Part shown: positions 46,965 to 56,870 of the stretch, piece after piece
Numbering within the stretch: the stretch's first letter is position 1
Layout: every line of letters begins with the position of its first letter
NCBI GenBank assembly: GCA_963169105.1
Contig: OY720639.1
Span: 47,287,848-47,351,847 of the forward strand
Source of the DNA: Ceriagrion tenellum
Taxonomy: Eukaryota; Arthropoda; Insecta; Odonata; Coenagrionidae
Reading direction: 5' to 3'
DNA length: 64,000 bases
Translations under genes and position numbers: made by a program
The notes under the pieces: model-generated
Databases searched by the model: none
Seen by the model: the letters and a program-made list of their open reading frames with translations, nothing else
What the model was told of the DNA's origin: nothing

Positions 46965-47770
46965 AGTGCAAATTTTCATTCAAATCTGTACATAAACGAA
47001 AGTTGCTTCAACCACATTAAAAGAGGGTCGTGATTCACCCAAGTTCGTCCACCGCAAGCGCTCGTTGCATTGAGCACTCAACGGCAATTCACCCTCCTAC
47101 CGTTGACTCAAATGACCTTCACTGGGTCATTGGTCCAGCAGCTATTTAGGGAACATCTTCCGACTAACAGTAGTAACCTTGTAAACGGAATGATTGATTT
47201 GGCCGAAACGAAAGACAAGAATTGTCGGATCGGAGCAACGAATTTCACCAAGGCCAACTTGTTACTAGCCCGTGAAAAAATGTTCAAACCCGTCTTCAAA
47301 TAAGCAAATCCACTCGTCTGAACTCTCTTTTTGTTCTTTCTCTTTCTTCTTTCTCCCTCTTTTTTCGTTTCCTCTCTTTTTTTATGTCCCATCTGCCATG
47401 ACCTTGATCCCATCCTTACAAATATCTTTTGGGGATCCACCATTCGGACCAATGGTACTCTTCACATACTCGGGGTGTATCCTCGATGGTCTGAAAGCTT
47501 TTGAGTGTGGATGAAAATGAAAATCGGTAGAGTAAGCAGGGTGGAGAGGAAAACACATGAGGAAATTTTAATCGTGGAAGGAGAGGACACGAAACAAAGT
47601 AATTAGAAATAAAGGTTATGCATACTTATTTTTCATAATGGGAAGGTAACTTGGTCTGATCCCACACTTAATTTACTCTCATCTTTTACTTTAATTAAAT
47701 CTATTCTATTCCATCTCTCCACTCTTAATTATCATCCTCGAGTTTATCACAGTCGCAGCATAAATCTTTT
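46965..47770. other. No gene recognised; CT-rich tract at 47325-47390
   Basis: A minus-strand open frame of 114 codons (47452-47108) crosses the low-complexity CT tract and has no recognisable domain. Confidence 0.4.
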
Positions 47771-47775
47771 TCTTA

Positions 47776-48124
47776 GAAATGTGTATAAGAGCGAAACTCC
47801 CTAAAATATATACCTTGAAAATGACATAACATGCCGAAACCTGGGTGGGTTAGAGCAAATGAAGTGAGTAATCAGACCAAGTTGCTTTTTCATTATGAAG
47901 AACATCACGGATTACCACCGAATTACGCCGGAATAAGTATATTATATGCACATTTATGCGGAGAACACTTATAGAAAGAAACATAGTGTATATCTAGGAC
48001 GTTTTTGCATGCTTTATTGATTTTGAAAAAGCTTTTGACAGGGTAAATTGCAATAAACTAACGGAGATACTCGGGAAAATGGGAATAGATTGGCGAGACA
48101 GGAGACTAATCCGAAACTCATATA
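47776..48124 (+). repeat. Tandem duplication, copy A (Penelope-like end + LINE E fragment)
   Basis: The first 150 bp ('GTGTATAAGAGCGAAACTCC' to 'CACGGATTACCACCGAATTA') are repeated at 48125-48268. The following 190 bp (from 47927), including FDFEKAFDRVN.NKLTEILGKMGIDWRDRRLI (RT motif A), are repeated at 50985-51015 plus 51518-51690. Copy A is continuous and so gives the empty state for both insertions in copy B. Identity is about 97 percent by eye, so the duplication is recent. Confidence 0.8.
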
Positions 48125-48268
48125 TGTGTATAAGAGCGAAACTCCCTAAAATATATACCTTGAAAATGACATAATATGCCGAAACCTGGGTGGGTTAGAG
48201 CAAATAAAGTGAGTAATCAGACCAAGTTGCTTTTTCATTATGAAGAACATCACGGATTACCACCGAAT
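48125..48268 (+). repeat. Tandem duplication, copy B, first part
   Basis: It matches 47778-47926 almost exactly and stops at ...CACCGAAT, where the 2,716 bp element begins. It contains ATGCCGAAACCTGGGTGGG and ATGAAGAACATCACGGATTACC, which resemble the Penelope-like ends at 51016-51502. Confidence 0.8.
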
Positions 48269-50984
48269 GGAGAACTTGCAGATTTTTTGAAAAAAATATA
48301 GGTAATAGAGGATGATGAATCTTGCCCAACGCAAAAAACCCGAGGCTTAAGTAACGCTTAGTTTCCGAGATATAAATTCTCAAAGTTGTCGAAATTCCAA
48401 CGGCGCGAAAAACGGGCGAAAAGGGGGGCGTGGTCAGATCGGGCAGGCCTGACGTCACACCTGTCGTTCAGAGGCCGCAGCGGTGGCAAGCCCGGCGTTG
48501 TCTCGGGGACTTCGGGCGGCGTCACCGGGGACTTAGGGCAGGAGCGCTACGCCTAGAACGGTGGAGTATTCAATGGATGCAAGCACGCAAACATCTACGC
48601 TGCTACCAACGATGGAAATTCCGCTTACAAAGTAACGGAACCGAAGCGAAGTTTAACCATATACATTAATTTAAAGTCGCATGTCATCGACATTGTCAGA
48701 ACTTCTTACACTGTAGAGACTGGTTTAGGCTGCTAACGACACAACTTTTTTTCTGAAACTGGAGAGAAACGTGGGAAAAGTGTAAGATTTTTTTCCCATA
48801 CGCCTGGGTTCGCGATAAAATGGCAACTATAAGATTTCTTTCCACTATTTTACCTGCCATTGCATTTATTTTTGTAACATTTTGAGGCATCGAAACGGCG
48901 ACCTAGGGGGGGAGAGAAATTTAATACATTCTAGTTCATTACAAATGTAGGGCATGATAACAGTATTTTCTTTACCTTGTTATGCGTATTGCAACTCTAG
49001 AGATTTCATCTTACGTTCACGGCGTAATGCGGCATGATTTCAAATGATATCACGTAGGCATGTTCGGCATGTTAAGTAAAAAATGATTCCACAATAAGCG
49101 CATTTAATGAAGTATCACCAGATGCTTTGCATCGGCACGAACGTGTTCGTGTGGGTAACATAATTTGCGACCATTTTTGTATGTTGTCGAGCATTAAGGT
49201 CTTCCGGGTTTTCAACCGCGTTGGTTGATTGTGCAAGGAAAACACTCCATGATCCTTCGATCCACGTTTTGCCTACATTAAATACGTCACTTTAAATGAA
49301 CCTCTTCACAAACCTCTGCTTTTAAATACCCTGTTATTAACTCTCTCATGTCAGAAAATTCTTCACGGTGAGCGAAAATTTGATTAACAAATATCAGCAT
49401 TCGACTATAATTGCTAGGAAATTCACAGTAAATACGTCGCTATACGATAAAAATTACATCTTTGTCTATTGTTAACACTCTTCAAATAGACTCATGACCG
49501 ATCGGAGCTCTCTCTCTTCCCTAAAATGTATCCTCGGATTACAAAATGTGCGGCCAACGACACACCTTCCACTTCTTAAGTGTAAATCCAGGCGAACTAT
49601 AGAATCCCAAAATTTGCTACTAGTTGTACTCTCTTTGAAGGGTTAGTTGAAGATCCAAGTAATAGTTAGAAAGTTAAGAATGATGCAGTGACGGTTTTAC
49701 CTGTTCGGGGTTGGGGATTCTACTTTATTTCTGAAACATATTAAACCGAAAAATAAATTACGTAGTATGGCCACGATCCTGTACACTGGAGTCCTGTGCA
49801 CACAATGCCTTAACCCACACCACCACGGCAAATAATTATTTTACGAGCGTAATACTGTCGTTAATTACGCATGAGCAGATGCGTAATCTTATCCATTAAA
49901 GTAGCATCGTATTTACACCGAAAATTGCGCCAATGCATGAACTAGTGGACATAAAAAAGCTCCTGTTATGATACGGATAATTTGTCCATGCATCTATCTA
50001 TCAACGTATATACTTGCAAGGACATGCCTCGTGTGAACATGTCTTAATGAGACGAATTGAAGATGAGCCAAATTCTCGACTTACCTACAATTTTCTCGCG
50101 AACCCGGGCCTATGGGAGAAAAAGCAGTGACCCTTTTTCTACATCTATCCCCAGTCGCAAAAAAATTAAATCTTTGGCGTCAACTCAACTCACCGTAGGT
50201 CTCGCGATGTCTCCTCGTGAGACTCTTCGCTGATCATAAGGCTAGACTCACAATTATTTGCCGTTACTTTATGTTCCGGCAATATTTCGCACTTCACTGT
50301 GCATAAATTTTTCAATATTTGCTATCGAACGCGTCCTATTGCACTATCGATGTCATACTTCCTCATGGAACTGCAATAAAATTTTAAAATCGAACTTTTC
50401 GAAAAGATCACATTTCTAATAATGCCGAAATACTGCAATAGAAATTTCAAACATATAATATATTAATTTAACGGGAAAATCACAGTTAATAATTAACGAT
50501 GTGATTTAAGGTTTGTATTTCCGACTATGTCTACATGTCGCATCTCATTATAAGTACTCCATCATCACTAGAGCGTCGACTTCATAGGCAAATTATCTGA
50601 GTTGGCACAAACTTCCATGCAGATGAAACACTAATAAATCGTTAAAGTATCGCACACCAAAATACATATATACTTTCCGAAACTCAGACGCAATATTTCA
50701 GCGAAATATCACGAGGCTAAAGATAAATGAACGGTGATACTCGCCGAACTATTCGCCGGTATCTCGTATGTCTCGTACGGTGGACGGCAGGTGTGACGTC
50801 ACGCGAGTCACTTCCAAAATGGCGCGCAAAAAGCAGCGTTTGAAACGACATCATCCTTTCCATTGACTGTAGTTCAATAAATATGGGTCGCTCAGATGAA
50901 AGGAAAGAATGTGTAGGAAACATTTTTGGTTATCTATATGATGAATGAGTTAAAACAGCTGTAAAAAAACCTTGCAAGTTCTCC
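48269..50984. mobile_element. Unclassified 2,716 bp inverted-terminal-repeat element
   Basis: It begins GGAGAACTTGCA and ends TGCAAGTTCTCC, with AT on both sides (48267-48268, 50985-50986). Comparison with the empty site at 47920-47935 (CACCGAATTACGCC) shows that exactly this segment is extra, either with a 2 bp AT duplication or with none if the ends are TGGAG...CTCCA. About 182 bp inside each end lies a second inverted match, TGACGTCACACCTG (48450-48463; complement at 50788-50801), beginning with the palindromic CRE-type site TGACGTCA. GC-rich patches accompany both. The interior is AT-rich, and no open frame above about 80 codons or known transposase motif is found, so it is either non-autonomous or of an unknown type. 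Confidence 0.75.
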
Positions 50985-51015
50985 ATTACGCCGGAATAAG
51001 TATATTATATGCATA

Positions 51016-51502
51016 ATGTAAGAGAAACAATTGCACTTTTCCACAAATTGCTTTAATGCGTACAACGCATTTCGGCTCACAGAGCCATCATCAGGTACAA
51101 GACAAAGTTGTAAGAGAGTTCATCAAATATATACGTTCTAATGACATGCCTATCCCCTGCCTTCTTCCCCTCCTCCCTACATTTTCCCCCCCCTTGCCGT
51201 TTCTTGGCCTTTATCTCACGGTTTAGTCCATTTCCCCCCCCCTTTCCTCCCTTGGTTTTTCCTGATTTCCCCCAATTTTCTTCCGCCACTACCTCCTCCT
51301 TCCCACTCCTCCTCTAGTCACCCCCCCTCCTCTGAAAAGATATATTTATGTGATGTACTCTCTTACAACTTTGTCTTGTACCTGATGATGGCTCTGTGAG
51401 CCGAAACGCGTTGTACGCATTAAAGCAATTTGTGGAAAAGTGCAATTGTTTCTCTTACATTATGAAGAACTTCCACGATATCTCGCCTGAATCTGTTGAA
51501 TT
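51016..51502. mobile_element. Penelope-like foldback, 487 bp, with 15 bp target duplication
   Basis: It is flanked by TATATTATATGCATA at 51001-51015 and 51503-51517, a perfect 15 bp duplication. The arms 51016-51121 and 51355-51462 are near-perfect complements, separated by a C/T-rich centre. On the plus strand the right arm reads GTAC, CTGATGA (51382-51388), T, stem GGCTC-TGT-GAGCC, GAAAC (51403-51407), GCGTT, GTAC, a hammerhead-like layout. The end carries 'ATGAAGAACTTCCACGATATCTCGCC'. No RT or GIY-YIG coding is left. Confidence 0.7.
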
Positions 51503-52225
51503 TATATTATATGCATACTTATGCGGAGAACACTTATAGAAAGAAACATAGTGTATATCTAGGACGTTTTCGCATGCTTTATTGATTTTGAAAAAGCTTT
51601 TGACAGGGTAAAGTGGAATAAACTAACGGAGATACTCGGGAAAATGGGAATAGATTGGCGAGACAGGAGACTAATCCGAAAGTCATATATGACGCAAAGG
51701 GCGCAGGTGAGGGTGGCTGAAGGTATTTCAGGCAGTCTACTATAGGTCGCGGTATAAGGCAAGGGTGCCCGTTGTCGCTATTGATTTTTAAAATTTATGT
51801 TGATGAAATGGTAAGACAGGCATGGGCAAGTAGAGAATATTAATTACTTAGGTACATAATTACGCTAGAAGATAACGGACGTAGTAGCACAGACATATGG
51901 AAGAGAATGCCGCTAGCTAAGGAGGCGTTTAGTAATAGAAGAGAGCTGATGACGGACACCTTGGGTAAGGATGTGAAGAGGAGGCTAGTGAAGATCTTGA
52001 TATTGAGATTCGCGCTGTATGGGACAGAAAAGTGGACCCTCAGAAAGGAGGACGAGAGTAGACTGCAGGAATTTGAGATGTGGGAGTGGAGAAGGATGGA
52101 GAAGGTGAGGTGGACGGAGAGGAAGACTAATAAGGAAGTGCTTGAGATGTTGAGCAAGGAAAGGAAACTTCTTAGTAAAATTCAAGAGCGGCAGAGTAGG
52201 TGGCTGGAGGATGTAATAAGGTGAG
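51503..52225 (+). mobile_element. LINE (group E) pseudogene with internal deletion
   Basis: The plus strand reads DFEKAFDRVKWNKLTEILGKMGIDWRDRRLI (RT motif A), then with frame breaks GRGIRQGCPLSLLIF (motif B). It then jumps past the FxDD box, which is deleted at about 51835, to EYNYLGT-like sequence and a 105-residue frame (51907-52221). That frame reads FALYGTEKWTLRKEDESRLQ, EFEMWEWRRMEKVRWTERKT and NKEVLEMLSKERKLLSKIQE. The final GRPR-type segment, seen in the copy at 22345, is missing. Upstream it joins the duplicated sequence of copy B. Confidence 0.8.
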
Positions 52226-52437
52226 ATGAGTCACCTCCATTGAAGTAACTGCGCGGCTAATTCCGTGGTTCTTTGAAAATGCCAAAAGTAACACCTTTGT
52301 GCTTAAAGTTTGGCTTAACCCCGTGGACTGTGGCGCTTAGCTCTCGCATACGGGTACCTCTGGTATCATATGCACGGTACCTGTGAGAACAACTTGCTCC
52401 TTAAATCCCCCATGAGATTCATCGTGGAAGAGGACGC

Positions 52438-52560
52438 CTAGGTAGCTTAATTGGTTGATGCACTCGGCGCGGAATCGAGGGATCTGGGTTCGATTCCCAG
52501 TCCATGCGAATAATTTTTCCACTGTGAATTTCACACAGGTCTGCGGAAGCGTTTTAGGCC
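52438..52560 (+). mobile_element. tRNA-derived SINE (family S2-like)
   Basis: A-box-like TAGCTTAATTGGTTGATGC (about 52443), B box GGTTCGATTCC (52487), then CAGTCCATGCGAATAATTTTTCCACTGTG. The spacing between A and B boxes fits pol III promoters. The continuation past the tRNA-like part shows it is a SINE and not a tRNA gene. Confidence 0.6.
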
Positions 52561-52564
52561 GTAG

Positions 52565-53285
52565 TATACAGCCCCCTTAAGGTTGTTCATTGAGGTAAAT
52601 AGCTTAATATAGATAAATTATTTGTAACAATTCCTTAACCTTGTACAAAACATTCAGCCATAATACTACCAGAATGCCACCTACCGGACGGTACCGTGCG
52701 TATTAGTAGCATATATAGTTATATTTATTGCCGTTCGTGTGCGCAGGAGAGCACTCATGCCTTCCGATTTATGTTAACGTCAACGTATTGAATAGGAAGC
52801 TCCCAATACCAATCAAAAGGCCATTCAATGACTGCGACAGCGAATCGAAAGACATTATTAAAAAAAAGGTACTTCTTTTACTGATGCCATTGATAAACTT
52901 TTTAAACACTAAATCAAGGTACAAATCATGAAAATTGGTCGTCGAATATACATTTAAAATGAACGCTTCGTCACTTACAAAATGGCAAATGCCTAAATTG
53001 CCCAATAGCATTTATGTAATGGTTAAATGCTAAAAAGAATATGACCCAAATTTTAGTGGTTTCAGTTCACTGTTTGCTTCTCCCCTCACGTTCGAGATTC
53101 GCAAAAAAGATGCATAGATTTCCCCAAAAAAGAAAAATTATCTTTTGATGTGCCGCAATGAAACCCGGGTACTTTTTTTGAACCATAGTGGGTCATCAGG
53201 CAGGGATCCCAACCTTCTTGACGTGGGTTGTAATTCGAGTTCTTCTTTTTCGTAGACAATTGGAGCAGAGCTCCTCAATATTATT
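52565..53285. other. No gene seen
   Basis: No recognisable coding or repeat structure. Confidence 0.4.
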
Positions 53286-53292
53286 TCGGGTT

Positions 53293-53579
53293 TCCGTCCG
53301 GGTAGAGCGGGTTCACGATGGCCGACGTCTCGACACTCGACTCGAGCATCGTCCGCAAGGTAGATGTGAATGCCGTGACGAGAATGTCATGTCAAGTCAA
53401 TGTATGTTTACTTTCAAACTCTAATAATACAAAGTATGACAAAAAAACAACAACGGTGAGGCACCCTATTTATAAAAGAGGACAAGTCGGACGCGAGGTC
53501 CGGTAAACGCTGGCGTTCATCCATCGTTCCGTGTCGAAACGTCGGCTATCATGGACTCACTCACCCGGACGGAAACTCG
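53293..53579. mobile_element. Foldback repeat related to 36716-36896
   Basis: The left arm TTTCCGTCCGGGT...GGCCGACGTCTCGACAC (53293-53336) is the near-complement of the right arm 53532-53579 (CGAAACGTCGGC...ACCCGGACGGAAA). The GAAAC box is kept in the right arm, but no intact CTGATGA is seen. Confidence 0.6.
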
Positions 53580-53664
53580 AGAGAACTTTGAGAAACATTT
53601 ACGCCGGGAAAGCACCATATACTACTTCAATCGGAGGGGAAGTTTTTCCTTTACCCCTCATCAT

Positions 53665-54050
53665 CATTGGTCGTTCAATCCTAACATTGGTTGACTGCTG
53701 CCCTCCACCCTTCCCTATCTAATGCTAGTTCCCTTACGTCCTGGTATCTCTTCCTTTGTACTCCCCTCTTTATTTGGTCCATGAACTTATTCCTTGGTCT
53801 TCCCCTTCCCTTCCCTCTTGGTCCTCTTTGGACTTTTCCCTCTATTTTACCTTCAATTATGTTCCTCACAAACCTATTGCGTCTCAGGGTGTATCCAATC
53901 CATATTCTTCTTCTTTTATGTATGATTTTCCATATGACCCTCTCCTCTTCTACTCTTCTGTACACTACATCATTTCTTATTTTGTCCGTCCATTTTATCT
54001 TCAGCATCCTCCTCCAGCACCATATTTCGGGGGCTTATATTCTTATCTGG
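53665..54050 (-). mobile_element. LINE 3' fragment (group D), best copy
   Basis: The 108-residue minus-strand frame (54007-53681) reads MLKIKWTDKIRNDVVYRRVE, WIGYTLRRNRFVRNIIEGKIEGK, GRGRPRNKFMDQIKR and LALDREGWRAAVNQC. It is the C-terminal segment of an RTE-like LINE ('MLKI.WtDk..N..V..R......W..I..RR..WiGh.LR.n......IEGKI.GkrgrGRPR'). The RT is missing. It lies just upstream of the precursor exon 2, on the opposite strand, ending about 110 bp before the splice acceptor. Confidence 0.85.
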
Positions 54051-54159
54051 TCAGCTTTTCCCTTTACCCCCATTGTTCACAAAAATAACAGGAGTTTTAC
54101 CCGATGACGAAGATAAATTTTAAATTCACCACCTGATCACATGTATTCCTCTTTCTCAG

Positions 54160-54491
54160 GTCCTCCTCAAGACTTGAGGGACAAGAGGCAGTCCTTATCG
54201 AACTTCTTCGCGTTGACGGGCGGTCGCCGGGGCGGTCCCAAGTGGCCCCTTGCCTCTCCGCCTTCCTGGGATGCCAAACTGTGGGATTATGGCGCCTATT
54301 TTAACCCTCAGCAGCGTCCGTTCGACCAGGAAGACGAGGGCGTGGAGGCATTGAGGAGTTCGGCGAACGCTCAGCCGTCAGAGACAGCCACGCCGTGGGA
54401 ATACAATCTCTTCAAGAGGAGCCCAAGCTGTATGAGCAAGTGTGTGAACCAGGGACAGATCCACCCAATCATGTGCCACTCCCTCTGCTGA
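54160..54491 (+). CDS. Secreted peptide precursor, exon 2 (mature peptides)
   Basis: Coding exon 2, joined in phase 1 after CTCAG. It encodes residues 32-141 and stops with TGA at 54489-54491. Cleavage sites in order: KR (40-41), RR (54-55) and KR (117-118). Between the first two lies QSLSNFFALTGG, which could give a peptide with N-terminal pyroglutamate and, using the final Gly, a C-terminal amide. Residues 56-116 form a Trp/Pro-rich spacer (GGPKWPLASPPSWDAKLWDY, later ATPWEYNLF). Residues 119-141 are SPSC....C..........C...C: cysteines 122, 126, 137 and 141 in a CX3C-X10-CX3C pattern that would suit two disulfides in a helical hairpin. The codon use is GC-rich and unlike the surrounding repeats. 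Regulation is not readable. Alternatives are a secreted antimicrobial-like peptide or a venom-gland-type peptide, but the processing sites favour a neuropeptide precursor. Confidence 0.7.
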
Positions 54492-54658
54492 ACGGATGGA
54501 CGACAACTACATGACTACTGCCCAATTAATAGTGTGTTTTATATATTACCGCTCCAATTACTCGATGCGAATGACGATCGAACATATCAGATGTAACTAA
54601 ATAATATTGGCTGAAAATGTGAGTAGACTGTAGAAGGCTCTCAAGGGGCTTCGGAAAC

Positions 54659-54664
54659 AATAAA
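54659..54664 (+). terminator. Poly(A) signal AATAAA of the precursor gene
   Basis: AATAAA lies 168 bp downstream of the stop codon, the first canonical signal after it. Confidence 0.55.
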
Positions 54665-54894
54665 AGTTATCTTGGAAACAAAAATTTGCTATTTTTTGCA
54701 TGAGTATTTGAAGGAAATGTGGGATTTTCATTCCATCAACCAGTTTCTCCCTTCTATGATCAAACGTAGCTGTTATTAATGATAGCAAAAAATATTTATA
54801 GAGGCGAAATTGTACCTATGTATTCCCTACTTCTGAGTATCCCATAGTGAAAATTGAAATTAAATCAGCATATGTCCTTCTCATAATAATATTT

Positions 54895-54990
54895 AACATT
54901 CACCACGAAAAATCATTTGACCGGGATTCGAACCCGAATATCCCAAATACAAAGCATGTGTGTTAGCTAGTTACAGTACCAAGCCGTCTT
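54895..54990 (-). mobile_element. tRNA-derived SINE (family S2), minus strand
   Basis: On the minus strand: GGCTTGGTACTGTAACTAGCTAACAC (A-box side), then GGGTTCGAATCCCGGTCAAA (B box), then TGATTTTTCGTGG. It has the same B box and downstream sequence as the pair at 39100-39425. Confidence 0.6.
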
Positions 54991-55140
54991 CCTTATGCAT
55001 GATATCCGAGGGTGATTTATTCGAACAAGATGTTCATGCCTCAAGACTACATTGTGGCACATGAGACGATAGTCGCTCTTACAAAGCCACTTTCGTGATG
55101 GATAAACTCAACATTGTCGTTTATATAATGACAGATTGAC

Positions 55141-55292
55141 CAATTTCCAATCATTGCATTTACAAACGATATGGTTTTGAATCCCAGTCAAGTCCAATGA
55201 TTTTTTCATGGCGAATTCCAACCATTGGTGTTTATGAGCCCCTGCGAGTGACTTCGTACCGCATCATTTGTAAATGCAATGATTGAAAAATA
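55141..55292. repeat. Inverted repeat around a SINE-like B box
   Basis: CCAATCATTGCATTTACAAA at 55147 and TTTGTAAATGCAATGATTG at 55268 are complements. Between them lies GGTTTTGAATCCCAGTCAAG, a B-box-like string followed by TGATTTTTTCATGG as in the S2 SINEs. Confidence 0.55.
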
Positions 55293-55695
55293 TTCAACAC
55301 TTATAGTTAATGCTCACAATAATTAAAAAATGATAAAATACAGAGAAAATAAGCCCATAGAGTTACTGGAAATACATGAGAATCGGGTGGAATACTCATG
55401 CTTAGCAAGTACACACCTGAACCTTTCATTCAATTACCCTAACCTGGACAAAGATTCCGTTTCAACGCAACTAATATACATTGAATTATATGATTCGATG
55501 CCAAAGGTAGTTTCTAAATGAATGTTAAAATAAGAGCTCTGGAAAAACAAATATGATTTTGAAAGCTGTGAACAAAAGTAAGAGCTTTTCAATGGGAAAT
55601 TCACAGAAGCTGGAATGTTTAACGAGGATTCTGCATAAGATAGAGCCAATGTCAAATTGTAAGATTTTATAACGTTTGTAAAATAAGTTTCCAAA

Positions 55696-56303
55696 TAGCT
55701 GACCCGCGCGAATATTTCGCACAGTATGCGGCTTCTTCCTTCTTTCTTCCTGTTCTTCTACCTGTCGAATATTTCGCACAGTATGCAGCATCTTCCAGTT
55801 TCTTTCTTATTTCTTCCTGTTCTTCTACCTGTCGAATATTTCGCACAGTATGCAGCTTCTTCCTGTTTCTTCCTTCTTTCTTCATGTTCTTCTACCTGTT
55901 TCTTTCCATGGACAATTATATGTTATAAATGTTTGTGTTAAAGATACATAACGTAAACGTAAATGGTAAACGGTCACACTGATTGCATGTAAAATGTAAA
56001 CAATCTAACTAAACCATGTGTTAATAGATGGCGCCTCCTACAGTCTTTTAAGCACGTAACCAGAGCCAACATATCAGTCGATTATATTGTCAGCAGAAGG
56101 TACTGTTTTTGATCATTTTCTAACAAAATCTTTAATTTAAAATTTTTTAACAAAAACTTTAATTTTATATCAATTTTCTATTTTTTGTCAATAGCGGGGA
56201 ACATAAGCTTTAAAACGATGTTTGAATCATTAATTTTGATGAAGGATTATGGGAGATATGGCTTTGCGACAAAAAACACCTTTGAGAAATAATATATATG
56301 ATA
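55696..56303 (+). repeat. Repeat family F, copy 2
   Basis: Same order of parts as 11811-12460. It starts TAGCTGACCCGCGCGAATATTTCGC, then has three CT-rich units with GAATATTTCGCACAGTATGC, then the shared AT-rich body with GGGGAACATAAGCTTTAAAACG. It ends GAGAAATAATATATATGATAA. Confidence 0.8.
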
Positions 56304-56564
56304 ATATATCTCTCACAATGCCATAAATGGGGCCATATTAAGGATTCTTCAATCTAAATATACATCAAAATAATGTAAGTATGGTTGTCATTTTGGACTC
56401 ATATTTGCTGAATATTACAATACGATAACGATGATTACATGGTAAAAATAAAAGATTCGAGAAATCATATATTCTTGGGAAAAATATTCTATATAATTTG
56501 ACTTCCTTATCGAAATAAACTCCAGCAGAAAAACAGCACCTTTGAGGATGTGAAAGTAAGAAAA

Positions 56565-56870
56565 AAAAAACTTCTTCTTCGATGGCGCTACAGCTCAAAT
56601 GGGCTTGGGTCTCATAAATTTTCGTCCTCCACTTCCCTCAATCATCTCCCAATCTTCTCCAATTCCTCACTCCAAGCAGTTCATGTGCATCCTTGCATAT
56701 GATATTTTCCCACCGAGCTCTGGGTTTTTGCCACTTGTGTCTTCCATCTCATCTGTCCAGTGGACACTCTCTTAGCTGCCCTCTCCTCCGGCATCCGCAG
56801 GGCATGCCCTTCCCATTGGAGTCTTATTAGTTTGCAATAGGTGGAAATGCTGGCTTCTTTATATTGGCTA
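56565..56870 (-). mobile_element. RTE-like LINE 3' fragment
   Basis: The minus strand, across several frame breaks, reads HALRMPEERAAKRVSTGQMRWKT, WENIICKDAHELLGVRNWRR and GKWRTKIYETQAHLSCSAIEEE, followed by a GAAGAAGAAG tail (seen as CTTCTTCTTC at 56571). The motif and tail are typical of RTE elements. Confidence 0.65.

Larger units (their letters stand above)
25332..54159 (+). other. Putative 28.8 kb phase-1 intron
   Basis: It starts GTGAGT and ends with a branch-like CTGATCAC (54133-54140), a pyrimidine tract and CTCAG. It is filled with the mobile elements listed separately. No further exon of the gene, and no other host gene, is recognisable inside it. Confidence 0.55.

Noticed and set aside
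47108..47452. 114-codon minus-strand frame
   Set aside because: Half of it is a lysine/arginine-rich reading of a CT tract; no homology is recognised.
52438..52530. Possible tRNA gene
   Set aside because: A and B boxes are present but the arms do not form a cloverleaf, and the sequence continues into the SINE body shared with other copies.
53681..54107. Plus-strand frames of 110-138 codons next to exon 2
   Set aside because: They are antisense to the group D LINE fragment, whose minus-strand protein motifs (IEGKIEGK, GRGRPR) are clear.
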